From Blautia hominis (GTDB lineage Bacteria > Bacillota > Clostridia > Lachnospirales > Lachnospiraceae), in NCBI GenBank assembly GCA_002270465.1, contig NQOF01000002.1:1-64000 (forward strand): 64,000 nt of DNA. The letters are read 5' to 3'. The stretch's first letter is position 1, and each line of letters starts with the position of its first letter. The translations under genes and the position numbers were made by a program. Below are positions 53,241 to 62,087 of the stretch, piece by piece. The notes below the pieces were generated by a model. It was not told where the DNA came from, ran no database searches, and saw only the letters and a program-made list of their open reading frames with translations.

Positions 53241-54879
53241 AAAGATCGAAGAACTGCTGGAAAAAGGAAAAGAAATAAAAAACCAGGGGCAGGATATCCT
53301 GAAAAAGGAGAGAAAAACCGTCTCCAGGGCATTCCAGGCATGGAAGGATATGGACCATCACAAGGGGGATGTCCATACCGGTGAGCTGACCACTGCATTC
53401 AGGGAGTGGAGGGGCGTTAAGGACACTGCCTACGATTTTGCCAAATGGCTGCAGGTGTGGGGAGATATGAGCCTCATGATCATGAAAAATCCCGTAGGTT
53501 CTGTAAAAGGATTGTGGAAATACAGATGGTTCAGTTCGTATCTGCAGACGCCCATGTTTATTGATGCCCAGCTCACAGGCCTGCGGGGCCCCCAGCTCCG
53601 TATTGCCAGGGAGCACATGAGGATGATCGTGCGGTTCTGTACCCGCCTTCTGGAAAATACCTTCAAGGCAGACGAAAATCTGAATGGCCCCAATGCCCTC
53701 AGTGACAAGATCGTACTTTTTGATGAGATGATGCCCATACATATCATGGCAGGTTTTCCAAATCTGATAGGTATGCCCTCCCAGATGGCGCCTGTGTATA
53801 TCACCTCCCTTCTGGACCAGCAGATGCAGGTCCACTATCTGGACGAGACAGAAAATTACGGGCTTCCGGCAGATGTGTGTCCTCTGCCCTCCGCGGAGGC
53901 CGGGTGTGGGATCGCCGGGGATTATCCGGTATTTGGAAAATGCTACATAACCAGCAGTATGCCCTGTGACGGAAGCGTCATGACGAATATCTTCCAGGAC
54001 AGATACTTTAAGCTGCCCACCTATCCCCTTACCCTTCCGGTGCGTTACCTGGATGAACAGGCAGTGGACTACGCGGTGGAAGAAATAAAGGGTATGATCC
54101 GCTTTATTGAGGAGAACACCGGGGAGACATTTGATTGGGACGCTTACTTTGAAGCAATGGAAAGATACAATCGGGAGACGGAATATGAACAGGAGAAGTG
54201 GGATGTAAACCAGACTGCATATCCCCAGATTACAGGCTCCATCCTGGCTATATACCGGGAATTAAGCTACATGGCAGACGCAGGCCGGGATCCCAGATTC
54301 CTGAAAACAGATGAGAGAGTAAACAAGATCATGATGAAGGCCTACCGGGAGAAGAATCCATGTGCAAAAGAGATGCGGCACCGGGCCGTGGTCTGGTCCT
54401 GTCCGGCACATTATTACGCCAACTTCGGAAACTGGGCGGAGCAGTGCTGGGGCATTGACGTGCTTATTGATATGGAGAGCATGATGTCCATGAAGTTTAT
54501 CGACACAGAGGACAAGGAGGAATCCCTGAAGGATATTGCGTGGACATATGAGCGCATGGCAATGAGAAAACATACAAACGGCGGGTATGCCAATGTGCTG
54601 GACGAACTCTGGAAAGTCTGTGAGCAGTTCCATGCGGACATGGTCATTATGTACAGCCATATTTCCTGCAAGACTATGGCAGGGCTTCAGGGATTGTTTG
54701 ATGACCAGGCAAGGGAACGGGGAATCCGTTTTATCTGGGTGGAGCACGATTTGATGGACCCCAGAACGGTTTCCAGGCGGCATATGAGAGAGTCCGTGAA
54801 CCGCTACATGCGTACGGTTATGCATGAGGAACCCGTGGACCCGTCTCTGGAAGACTTTGACGATGAGAAAGAATGGTAG
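53233..54879 (+). CDS. 2-hydroxyacyl-CoA dehydratase family subunit, larger
   Basis: A 548-residue partner subunit of the same superfamily, but divergent. A charged coiled-coil-like N-terminus (residues 1-40) and about 150 extra residues precede the core. Possible cluster cysteines lie in EAGCGIAGDYPVFGKC, SSMPCDG, WSCPAHYYANFGNWAEQC and HISCKTMAGLQ. The true start is the ATG in GCACCCTCCATGG after AGAGAGGAGG; a much longer open frame upstream lies inside the previous gene. The extra cysteines set it apart from well-studied HgdA and HgdB, so a different cofactor arrangement is possible. Confidence 0.7.
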   Translation: MDKKIEELLEKGKEIKNQGQDILKKERKTVSRAFQAWKDMDHHKGDVHTGELTTAFREWRGVKDTAYDFAKWLQVWGDMSLMIMKNPVGSVKGLWKYRWFSSYLQTPMFIDAQLTGLRGPQLRIAREHMRMIVRFCTRLLENTFKADENLNGPNALSDKIVLFDEMMPIHIMAGFPNLIGMPSQMAPVYITSLLDQQMQVHYLDETENYGLPADVCPLPSAEAGCGIAGDYPVFGKCYITSSMPCDGSVMTNIFQDRYFKLPTYPLTLPVRYLDEQAVDYAVEEIKGMIRFIEENTGETFDWDAYFEAMERYNRETEYEQEKWDVNQTAYPQITGSILAIYRELSYMADAGRDPRFLKTDERVNKIMMKAYREKNPCAKEMRHRAVVWSCPAHYYANFGNWAEQCWGIDVLIDMESMMSMKFIDTEDKEESLKDIAWTYERMAMRKHTNGGYANVLDELWKVCEQFHADMVIMYSHISCKTMAGLQGLFDDQARERGIRFIWVEHDLMDPRTVSRRHMRESVNRYMRTVMHEEPVDPSLEDFDDEKEW

Positions 54880-54906
54880 ATACCCGGGAGAAGGAGGTTG
54901 CAGGCA

Positions 54907-55701
54907 ATGAAAAAATATTATGGCGGATGTGACGTGGGCTCCACCTATACCAAATGCGTGATTCTGGATGAAGAGGGAAATATAGCTGCCCACACAACAA
55001 TAAAAAGTAAGATCAATCCATCGGAAAGCTCCGTGATCGCCATGGATGAAACCGTAAAACAGGTGGAGGAGCTGAACAGCCCCAAAGACCTGGCCTATCT
55101 GATCGGAACCGGATATGGCAGGAACAAGGTACCCTTTGCGGATGAAAATATTTCAGAGATAAGCTGCCATGCCATGGGCGTCCATGTGACAAACCCGGAG
55201 GTGAGCGCCATCATTGATATCGGCGGTCAGGATGTGAAAGGAATCGCCATAGATAAAGACGGAACCGTTAAAAATTTTGCCATGAATGACAAATGTGCAG
55301 CCGGGACCGGACGCTTTTTTGAGACCATGGCAAATGCTTTTGAAATGTCCCTGGAGGATTTTTCAAACCTGTCTTTAAGCGCAAAAAATGTGATACCCAT
55401 CACGGCCCAGTGTACCGTGTTCGCGGAGAGCGAAGTCATTACCCTGGTAGGCGAGGGAAAGGCCAGGGATGAGATCGCAGCCGGGATCGAGCTGGCAGTG
55501 GCAAAGAGATGTTTTGTCATGGCAAAAAAAGCCGGTGTTACGGACAGGATCACGCTGACCGGAGGCTGTGCCAAAAATGCAGGGCTGAAAAAGGCCATCG
55601 AACATGTCCTGAAAGTAAAAGTGATCGACCTGGACGTGGACCCGCAGCTTATGGGAGCGCTGGGAGCAGCGGAATATGCCCGCCAGAAAGGAAGAAGGTA
55701 A
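54907..55701 (+). CDS. ATP-dependent activator of the HgdC/BcrAD family
   Basis: A 264-residue ASKHA-fold ATPase. DVGSTYTKCVILDE is the phosphate-1 loop, IDIGGQDVKG the second, and ITLTGGCAKNAGLKKA the C-terminal loop. The two cysteines that hold the bridging [4Fe-4S] cluster of the homodimer are in DKCAAGTGRF (near residue 128) and TAQCTVFAESE (near 167). It would inject low-potential electrons into the dehydratase-like complex with ATP hydrolysis. The ATG 10 bases after AAGGAGG is the start rather than an earlier TTG. Confidence 0.92.
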   Translation: MKKYYGGCDVGSTYTKCVILDEEGNIAAHTTIKSKINPSESSVIAMDETVKQVEELNSPKDLAYLIGTGYGRNKVPFADENISEISCHAMGVHVTNPEVSAIIDIGGQDVKGIAIDKDGTVKNFAMNDKCAAGTGRFFETMANAFEMSLEDFSNLSLSAKNVIPITAQCTVFAESEVITLVGEGKARDEIAAGIELAVAKRCFVMAKKAGVTDRITLTGGCAKNAGLKKAIEHVLKVKVIDLDVDPQLMGALGAAEYARQKGRR

Positions 55702-55714
55702 AGGAGGAAGTCCT

Positions 55715-55915
55715 ATGAAGAAAGAGTGCTGTGTAAAAACATGCTGTATCAAAAAACACGGATGCATCCTGAAAAAGGTACTGGCAGTGAGTACCGTCGC
55801 AGCTGTCCTGCTGTTTATCATATACATATTCAATCTGGATGTGAAGCTGATCGGTTTTGTCTACAAGCTGCTGGGAAAGCATTATGACGATATGGACAGG
55901 GAGAGAAAACTTTAA
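55715..55915 (+). CDS. small Cys-rich single-pass membrane protein
   Basis: A 66-residue protein of unknown family. The N-terminus MKKECCVKTCCIKKHGC holds five cysteines, followed by one membrane helix (VLAVSTVAAVLLFIIYIF) and a short polar tail. AAAGGAGGAAG lies before the ATG. Its stop codon overlaps the next start (TAATG). The cysteines could bind a metal ion or an Fe-S cluster at the membrane; this is inference. Confidence 0.65.
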   Translation: MKKECCVKTCCIKKHGCILKKVLAVSTVAAVLLFIIYIFNLDVKLIGFVYKLLGKHYDDMDRERKL

Positions 55916-56628
55916 TGGAGATACAGGACCGGATCATTCGGGACACCCGTTTCCTGCTGCGGGATATCCCGTCCGCCTGTTTTCCCTATGACGCAGAAAA
56001 CTGTGCACCGGCCAGGAAGGAGAGCCAGGTACTGCTCCAAAAAGAGACGGCCTTTGAGCTTGGGGGAAGGGAGAAAAAGAGTGCGGCATACACCTGCATC
56101 TCCTCCACGCCCGGTATTGTAGGGCAAAGCGCCACCCTGGTCTACGGTCCCGATCTGGGGCAGATAAAAGGCCCCCTCTCCTATGCCAGGATCACTTTTG
56201 CGGAGACCGGGGATATAGGGGAAGACGACAGGGCATATCACATCTGTAAAGATATTGACCTGATAAAATACAGCGTCTACCCGGAAGGTTTTATGGTGAG
56301 GGCCTCCTCCATGGAGGTGCGGGAACAGGTACGTGTGGGAAAAAAGGCTGTGAAGGACGGGCTTACCTTTGCGCAGACAGGAAATCTGTTTATCAGAAAC
56401 TATTTGGAATACCCCGGTGTAAAAGCCGTGCAGGTCCTTTTCATAACCGGGGATACCGTAGATTTCAAAGCACTGGATCAGCTTGCCAAAAAGAATAAAA
56501 TGATAACAAAAGCACTGAATAAGATCATGGAAAAGGCAGATAAAGAGTGCAGCACCTGCGGATTAAAAGAAATCTGCGATGAGGTGGAGGGGCTTCGGAA
56601 GATGCATTTCCAGAACAGAGAGAGGTGA
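55915..56628 (+). CDS. stand-alone domain resembling acetyl-CoA synthase (CdhC/AcsB)
   Basis: A 237-residue soluble protein. AFELGG near residue 46, LVYGPDLGQIKGPLSYA near 80, SVYPEGFMVRASSMEVREQ near 120, and GVKAVQVLFITGD near 170 resemble, in order, the N-terminal/middle region of the CdhC/AcsB acetyl-CoA synthase subunit (recognised from memory of the family, not by search). The cluster A domain that would follow is missing; instead the C-terminus has a short Cys motif CSTCGLKEIC. It overlaps both neighbours. The CooC/AcsF-like ATPase in the same operon supports a nickel-enzyme link. Confidence 0.55.
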   Translation: MEIQDRIIRDTRFLLRDIPSACFPYDAENCAPARKESQVLLQKETAFELGGREKKSAAYTCISSTPGIVGQSATLVYGPDLGQIKGPLSYARITFAETGDIGEDDRAYHICKDIDLIKYSVYPEGFMVRASSMEVREQVRVGKKAVKDGLTFAQTGNLFIRNYLEYPGVKAVQVLFITGDTVDFKALDQLAKKNKMITKALNKIMEKADKECSTCGLKEICDEVEGLRKMHFQNRER

Positions 56629-56633
56629 CACAT

Positions 56634-58907
56634 TTGAAAACAGATAAAATCGTTCAGAAGCTGGTTGACAGCTACGGCAATTGGGTACAGGAGGAGAAAG
56701 AAAACTGTCCGGGGCACACGGCTGTCATGAGCAAAGAGCTGTATCCCTATGACGCAGTCTTTTCACCCATACGGGTCAACCGTATCACCCTGAAAAACAG
56801 GGTGGTCATGGCGCCCATGGGCAATCTGAATATGTGTGAGGAAAACGGACGGCCAAATGACAAGATGCTTCAGTATTTCTTTGCCAGGGCAAAAGGAGGG
56901 ACCGGCCTTCTCACAACCGGGCTGATCCCTATCAGCCATGGCATTGACAATACGGTTACCGAGCCTGGAAAATTAAGCTTTTTCCCTAGGATTGACAGAA
57001 GCAGGACCGTTTTCTCCGGATGGCGGGATTTGGCACAGGGAGTACATGCATATGGAAGCCGGATCTTTATTCAGCTTACCCCCGGACTTGGAAGGGTGGG
57101 ACCGCCCCAGTGCGTGATCAATGAGATGAAGCTGCCCTGTTCCGCATCCCTGAATCCCAATTTCTATATTCCGGAGCTGCCCTGTCTGCCGCTCACCGAC
57201 CTGGCGCTTCACAAGATCATTAAAAATGGCGGCCAGGCTGCCTCAGACGCAAAGACGGCAGGTCTTGACGGCGTCTATCTCCACGGGCATGAGGGCTATC
57301 TTCTGGACCAGCTCACAAACCCGGCGTTCAACCGGAGAAAAGCAGGAAGATATGCGTACTGGCAGAATTTTGGCCTGGACCTGGTACGGGAGATCAGAAA
57401 ACGTGTGGGGGACAGCTACCCGATCATGTACAGGATCGACCTATCCCTGGCCCTCAATGAGACTTACAAAGAGCGGATGGAGACGGTGAGATCCTTAAAG
57501 AAATTTACAAACGGCAGAACCATCTATGACACGCTGCGCTATATGGAAAACCTGGTAAAAGCAGGTGTGGACATGTTTGATGTGGATTTGGGCTGCTATG
57601 ACAACTGGTGGCTGCCCCATCCCCCGGCAGGAATGCCTGCAGGCTGCTTCCTGGATATTTCCAGGATCGCAAAAAAATATTTCAAGACCAGGGAAGTGAG
57701 ATCCAATGCCGGTCTGGAGGTGCCCATTGTGGCAGTGGGAAAACTGGGATACCCGGATTTGGCGGAGAAAGCCATCCGAGACGGCATGTGCGACCTTGTC
57801 ATGCTGGGACGTCCCCTTCTGGCTGATCCGGACTGGTGTAAAAAGGCATATGCCGGAGAGGTGGAGCGGATCCGTCCCTGCATCGGATGTCAGGAAGGCT
57901 GCATCAATGAGTTTGTGGAGGGCGGCCATCCCCAGTGTGCCGTGAATCCCAGAACCGGATTCGAGGATGTGATCCCCGAGACACTGCCAAGAGCTGAACA
58001 GAAAAAGAAGATCGCTGTTGTGGGTGCAGGCCCCTCGGGCATGCAGTTTGCCCTGACCGCGTCAGCCCGCGGACACCAGGTGACTCTCATCGAGCGGGAA
58101 AAAGAGCTTGGAGGCAAGGTTGTGCCGGGCAGCAGGCCTAAGATTAAATTTGATTTTAAGAACTATCTGGAATATCTCATCAGAGAAGTCCGTCTGGCAG
58201 AGAAAAAAGGCAGTCTTACAGTGTCCACCGGAGTGGAGGCAGATACCTCCTGGCTGAAAGAACAGAACTTTGACGCCATTGTCTACAATATCGGAACCAC
58301 CAGTGTGGTGCCAAAAATTCCGGGAGTGGACCGGGCACACTGGGTGCAGGCCACAGACCTTCTGGTCGATCCGGGAAAGCTGGGAGAGGCAAAGAAAACC
58401 GTAGTCATTGGCGGCGGTGTTGTGGGATGCGAGACGGCATACTGGCTTAAATATGAGAAAGGCTGTGATGTGACGGTGGTAGAGATGCTGCCCTACATTA
58501 TGAGCGGTGCGTGTACAGCCAACCGCTATCATCTGATCCATTATATGGAAAAGGCCGGTGTCAGGCTTCTCAATTGTGCGAAGGTTACAGGGTTTACAGG
58601 GAGCGGAGTCCAGATAGAAAAAAACATCTCAAAAGGCGTACCGGACCCATACAATACCTGGCAGCCCCAGCTTCCCGAGAATATTGCCAATCCACTGGCT
58701 AAAAAGATCGGCCCGGAGACAGAGGCTAGGGAGCTTGCCGCTGATCTGGTTGTATTTGCAATGGGCGGAAGGCCGGATGACAGCTTGTATCTGGAGGGGC
58801 TTAGAATGCATGCGGCGAAAGAGATGTATAATATTGGTGACAGCTTCTCAGGCGGAAGAGTGCTGGAGGCGGCACGGGCGGCTTATCGTTTGGGGAGGGA
58901 TATTTAA
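56634..58907 (+). CDS. Fe-S flavoprotein oxidoreductase (old-yellow-enzyme/2,4-dienoyl-CoA reductase family)
   Basis: A 757-residue fusion. After about 40 extra residues, the FMN-binding TIM barrel (about 45-410) starts FSPIRVNRITLKNRVVMAPM. A [4Fe-4S] motif follows as CIGCQEGCINEF with a fourth Cys in HPQCAVNP. The C-terminal half has an FAD site (VVGAGPSGMQFAL) and an NAD site (VVIGGGVVGCETAYWL). Relatives include 2-enoate reductase, BaiCD/BaiH and FadH. It would move electrons from NAD(P)H to an enoate or to the dehydratase system. A TTG nine bases after AGAGAGG is chosen as start. Last gene of the operon. Confidence 0.88.
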   Translation: MKTDKIVQKLVDSYGNWVQEEKENCPGHTAVMSKELYPYDAVFSPIRVNRITLKNRVVMAPMGNLNMCEENGRPNDKMLQYFFARAKGGTGLLTTGLIPISHGIDNTVTEPGKLSFFPRIDRSRTVFSGWRDLAQGVHAYGSRIFIQLTPGLGRVGPPQCVINEMKLPCSASLNPNFYIPELPCLPLTDLALHKIIKNGGQAASDAKTAGLDGVYLHGHEGYLLDQLTNPAFNRRKAGRYAYWQNFGLDLVREIRKRVGDSYPIMYRIDLSLALNETYKERMETVRSLKKFTNGRTIYDTLRYMENLVKAGVDMFDVDLGCYDNWWLPHPPAGMPAGCFLDISRIAKKYFKTREVRSNAGLEVPIVAVGKLGYPDLAEKAIRDGMCDLVMLGRPLLADPDWCKKAYAGEVERIRPCIGCQEGCINEFVEGGHPQCAVNPRTGFEDVIPETLPRAEQKKKIAVVGAGPSGMQFALTASARGHQVTLIEREKELGGKVVPGSRPKIKFDFKNYLEYLIREVRLAEKKGSLTVSTGVEADTSWLKEQNFDAIVYNIGTTSVVPKIPGVDRAHWVQATDLLVDPGKLGEAKKTVVIGGGVVGCETAYWLKYEKGCDVTVVEMLPYIMSGACTANRYHLIHYMEKAGVRLLNCAKVTGFTGSGVQIEKNISKGVPDPYNTWQPQLPENIANPLAKKIGPETEARELAADLVVFAMGGRPDDSLYLEGLRMHAAKEMYNIGDSFSGGRVLEAARAAYRLGRDI

Positions 58908-58929
58908 AGAGAGTGGCTGGTAGGGGGAC

Positions 58930-59110
58930 GGGTTGGAGGGGGAGGCTGCTGTCCTCTTCCGGCAGCCAGCTCCGTTCCCCTTCAACTAATCGCTAACTGC
59001 GGCTAAGACGCTCAGCAAAGGCTTCGCGCCAAGTCTCCGTAAGCGATGGATTTTCAGGCTCTCTACCGCAATGTCTCCCGGAAGAGGACAGCAGCCTCCC
59101 CCTCCAACCC
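58930..59110. mobile_element. 181-bp long-hairpin element 1
   Basis: A perfect 33-bp inverted repeat forms the ends; the left arm starts GGGTTGGAGGGGGAGGCTGC. The interior continues as an imperfect palindrome around CGCTAACTGCGG and CCGTAAGCG, so the whole element can fold as one long hairpin. No coding potential. It begins 22 bases after the oxidoreductase stop. Confidence 0.7.
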
Positions 59111-59273
59111 TGGTGTTCTCTGCCGGAAGATAATAAGAGAATGGCCATACGATAATTTGATAAAAAACAAATATGCACCTCATATGGTTACGGCGTTGTT
59201 GTACATGATTTCATCTTATAAGGATATGAGCAAGAATAGAAAAAGCCACAAAAACTGTGGCTAATGAAAAACA

Positions 59274-59471
59274 GGAAGCGGATGGGGGCGGGGCGGGGTG
59301 GGATAAACTTTGAGCGATGTTTCGTGGAGCGCCGCGGAGATCCACCTGCCCCAGTTACTTAATGAAGAGGCCATTGCCGATGAATTTAGGAACTGGGAGC
59401 AGGTTAGCTCCGTGGCAGCGGAACGCTTCGCTCAAAGTTTATCCCACCCCCCCCCGCCCCCATCCGCTTCC
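59274..59471. mobile_element. 198-bp long-hairpin element 2
   Basis: A 43-bp near-perfect inverted repeat forms the ends; the inner part of the left arm reads GGGATAAACTTTGAGCG. The interior is an imperfect palindrome (CCACCTGCCCCAGTT against AACTGGGAGCAGG). The right arm contains a run of 10 Cs. Same architecture and length class as element 1, with different end sequences. Confidence 0.7.
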
Positions 59472-59551
59472 GTCCGCCTTCTATCCGCCTTCCATCCGCC
59501 CTTGATACCATATGATTTTCCGGCATTGATTTTCCAGCATAAAAATTTCTC

Positions 59552-59580
59552 TTTTAATTTTCATAGGAATTTGGTATAAT
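59552..59580 (+). promoter_or_regulatory. promoter of the asp23-nusB region
   Basis: TTTTAA and a consensus TATAAT (with an upstream TGG, extended -10 type) are 17 bases apart, about 35 bases before the asp23-family start. Confidence 0.6.
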
Positions 59581-59616
59581 AACAACCAGGAGATTTTCCT
59601 ATAGGAGGTTGAAACT

Positions 59617-59997
59617 ATGGCGGAAGACAGAAATATTTATAAGATACATGATAACGGTTCGCTGGGTGAAGTGCAGATTGCTGACGAAGTAGTCGCTATC
59701 ATCGCAGGACTGGCTGCTACAGAAGTTGACGGTGTTGGCTCCATGGCAGGAAATATCACCAATGAACTGGTAGGTAAGCTGGGCATGAAAAACCTTTCCA
59801 AGGGTGTCAAAGTGGACGTGCTTGAGGATGTTGTCTGTGTAGATTTAGCCCTGAATATTGAATATGGTTTCAATATCCTGGAAACCAGCAAAAAGGTGCA
59901 GGAGAGAGTAAAATCTGCGATTGAAAATATGACAGGTCTGAATGTTTCCGATGTAAATGTGCGGATTGCCAGTGTGGAGATGGAAAAGACCAAATAA
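59617..59997 (+). CDS. Asp23/Gls24 family envelope stress protein
   Basis: A 126-residue protein of the Asp23 (DUF322) family. GEVQIADEVVAIIAGLAATEVDGV (in part) near residue 16 and VCVDLALNIEYGFNI near 70 are typical, with NVSDVNVRIASVEM at the end. The relative Asp23 of Staphylococcus sits at the membrane and protects against envelope stress. This copy lies next to nusB, the common clostridial order. A strong TAGGAGGTTGA ribosome site precedes the ATG. Confidence 0.93.
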   Translation: MAEDRNIYKIHDNGSLGEVQIADEVVAIIAGLAATEVDGVGSMAGNITNELVGKLGMKNLSKGVKVDVLEDVVCVDLALNIEYGFNILETSKKVQERVKSAIENMTGLNVSDVNVRIASVEMEKTK

Positions 59998-60053
59998 GGT
60001 GAAAAACCCTTCAGTACCCTGACAAGTGAAGCACAGCATTTTGAAGTAAAAAT

Positions 60054-60090
60054 GAAAAGGTGTCTTTTACAAAAAGGGCACCTTTTCTTT
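60054..60090 (+). terminator. terminator between asp23-family gene and nusB
   Basis: GAAAAGGTG and CACCTTTTC form a 9-bp stem followed by TTTA. Confidence 0.75.
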
Positions 60091-60143
60091 ATAGAAGATT
60101 AGAGCGAGTCTGAAATGATTACAAACACAAACGGAGGATAACC

Positions 60144-60551
60144 ATGGGTAGAAGAGAAATGAGGGAGCATATTTTTAAGCTCCTGTTTTTAAGAGAATTT
60201 AATCCGTCAGAGGAGATGCCGGATCAGATTCGGATGTATTTTGAATCCCTAGAGGAACTGGCTCCCATAAACGAAGCCTATATGCAAAACAAATACGAGA
60301 AGATTCTGGAACATCTGGATGAGATTGACGGCACATTGAACCTGGCGTCCTCCGGATGGAAAGTGAGCCGCATGAGCAAGGTGGATGTGAATATCCTGCG
60401 CCTTGCGGTCTATGAAATGAAATACGATGAGGATGTGCCTGTGAAGGTGGCGATCAATGAGGCAGTAGAGCTGGCAAAAAAATTCGGCGGCGATGATTCC
60501 TCCTCTTTTGTAAACGGTATTTTAGGAAAGATTGCCAAGGAGCTGTCATGA
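60144..60551 (+). CDS. nusB: transcription antitermination protein NusB
   Basis: A 135-residue all-helical RNA-binding protein that works with NusE/S10 on boxA of rRNA operons. It starts [19 protein letters not shown] and has [20 protein letters not shown] and the C-terminal [13 protein letters not shown], all typical. Its stop overlaps the start of xseA (ATGA). Confidence 0.95.
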   Translation: MGRREMREHIFKLLFLREFNPSEEMPDQIRMYFESLEELAPINEAYMQNKYEKILEHLDEIDGTLNLASSGWKVSRMSKVDVNILRLAVYEMKYDEDVPVKVAINEAVELAKKFGGDDSSSFVNGILGKIAKELS

Positions 60552-61843
60552 ACAGCGTCTACTCCGTAGGACAGGTGAACACCTACATTAAAAATATGTT
60601 CATGCAGGACTTCCTTTTAAATAAAATTTATATAAAAGGGGAAGTATCCAATTGTAAGTACCATACTTCCGGCCATATTTATTTTTCCCTGAAGGATGAG
60701 ACAGGAGCTATGGCCTGTGTAATGTTTGCAGGAGCCAGAAAAGGCCTGGCCTTCCAGATGAAAAACGGGGACAAGGTAATTGTGGGCGGCAGTGTGAATG
60801 TATACGAAAGAGACGGCAAATACCAGCTCTATGCAAAAGAGATCACCCTGGAAGGGGCTGGCCTTTTATATGAGCGCTACCTGGCTCTGAAACGTGAGCT
60901 GGAGGAGATGGGTATGTTTGCCCAGGATTATAAACAGACCATACCGAAGCATATCCGTACCCTGGGCGTGGTCACCGCTCCCACAGGGGCAGCCGTGCAG
61001 GATATACGGAATGTGGCAGGCAGAAGAAATCCATACGTGCAGATCATCCTTTACCCTGCACTTGTACAGGGGGAAGGCGCCAAAGAAAGCATTGTAAAGG
61101 GGATCCGGATGCTGGACCACTATGGCGTGGATGTGATGATCGTGGGAAGAGGCGGCGGTTCCATTGAGGATTTGTGGGCTTTTAATGAGGAGGAAGTGGC
61201 GCGTGCCATTTTCAACTGTAAGACGCCTGTGATCTCAGCCGTTGGGCATGAGACAGACACCACCATTGCGGACTATGTGGCAGATCTGCGGGCCCCCACG
61301 CCTTCTGCGGCGGCAGAGCTGGCGGTTGGCGATGTGCGTATTTTGTTAAAAACTTTTGAGGATTACCGGGAGAAACTTTCCAGAAGTGTGGAGAACAAGG
61401 CTCTGCTTCTTCGGCAGCATCTGCGTCTCTATCAGAATAAACTGCGTTTTTTAAGTCCCGAGAACCAGATTCGGGAAAAACGCCAGCATCTGATGGATCT
61501 GGAGGATAAGATGGAGGCTGCCATGAAGAATCAGATCTATATGGCAAGAAGAAGTCTGGATATTTACATTGAGAGGATGAAGGGATTGTCTCCCCTTGAA
61601 AAGCTGAATCAGGGATTTTCCTATGTGGAAGATATAAGACACCATGCAGTGACCAGCATAGCGCAGGTAAAGGTGGACGATACTCTGCATATACAGGTCA
61701 GCGACGGATGTATATCTGCGGATGTGACATATACGCAGGCTTTGGGCAGAGTTGACCGGGGTGGCTGTGAGAAAGAGCTGCACGCTTGTGCCGCAGGAAA
61801 GCCGAAGGAAGATGGTAAATGTGAAACAGACGATACAGAGTAA
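60548..61843 (+). CDS. xseA: exodeoxyribonuclease VII large subunit
   Basis: A 431-residue catalytic subunit. The N-terminal OB fold starts [14 protein letters not shown] and has [21 protein letters not shown]. The nuclease domain has [17 protein letters not shown] and [19 protein letters not shown], followed by [26 protein letters not shown] in pieces. The last 30 residues (Cys- and Lys-rich) are a poorly conserved tail. Coupled to nusB. Confidence 0.95.
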   Translation: MNSVYSVGQVNTYIKNMFMQDFLLNKIYIKGEVSNCKYHTSGHIYFSLKDETGAMACVMFAGARKGLAFQMKNGDKVIVGGSVNVYERDGKYQLYAKEITLEGAGLLYERYLALKRELEEMGMFAQDYKQTIPKHIRTLGVVTAPTGAAVQDIRNVAGRRNPYVQIILYPALVQGEGAKESIVKGIRMLDHYGVDVMIVGRGGGSIEDLWAFNEEEVARAIFNCKTPVISAVGHETDTTIADYVADLRAPTPSAAAELAVGDVRILLKTFEDYREKLSRSVENKALLLRQHLRLYQNKLRFLSPENQIREKRQHLMDLEDKMEAAMKNQIYMARRSLDIYIERMKGLSPLEKLNQGFSYVEDIRHHAVTSIAQVKVDDTLHIQVSDGCISADVTYTQALGRVDRGGCEKELHACAAGKPKEDGKCETDDTE

Positions 61844-61865
61844 AAACCGGGAAGAGGTGTGATAT

Positions 61866-62087
61866 TTGGCAGCGAAAAAAGAAGCAGAAGAAAAGACAAT
61901 CGAAGAATCCTTAAAAGAACTGGACACCATTGTGGAAAAGCTGGAGAGCAGGGAGATTTCCCTGGAGGACTCCTTTACCATGTACCAGCAGGGGATGGAG
62001 CTTTTAAAACAGTGCAGCGGCAAAATTGATACTGTGGAAAAAAAGATGCTCAAGATGAATGAGAATGGTGAATTAAGTGAATTTTAA
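61866..62087 (+). CDS. xseB: exodeoxyribonuclease VII small subunit
   Basis: A 73-residue helical protein with the family core SLKELDTIVEKLESREISLE and SFTMYQQGMELLKQC. It starts with TTG behind GAAGAGGTG. It binds several copies per large subunit. Its end overlaps ispA by 11 bases. Confidence 0.93.
   Translation: MAAKKEAEEKTIEESLKELDTIVEKLESREISLEDSFTMYQQGMELLKQCSGKIDTVEKKMLKMNENGELSEF

Noticed and set aside
59310-59579. Plus-strand frame of 89 codons upstream of the asp23-family gene
   Set aside because: It lies within the second long-hairpin element, contains a poly-Pro run from the C tract and has no ribosome site.
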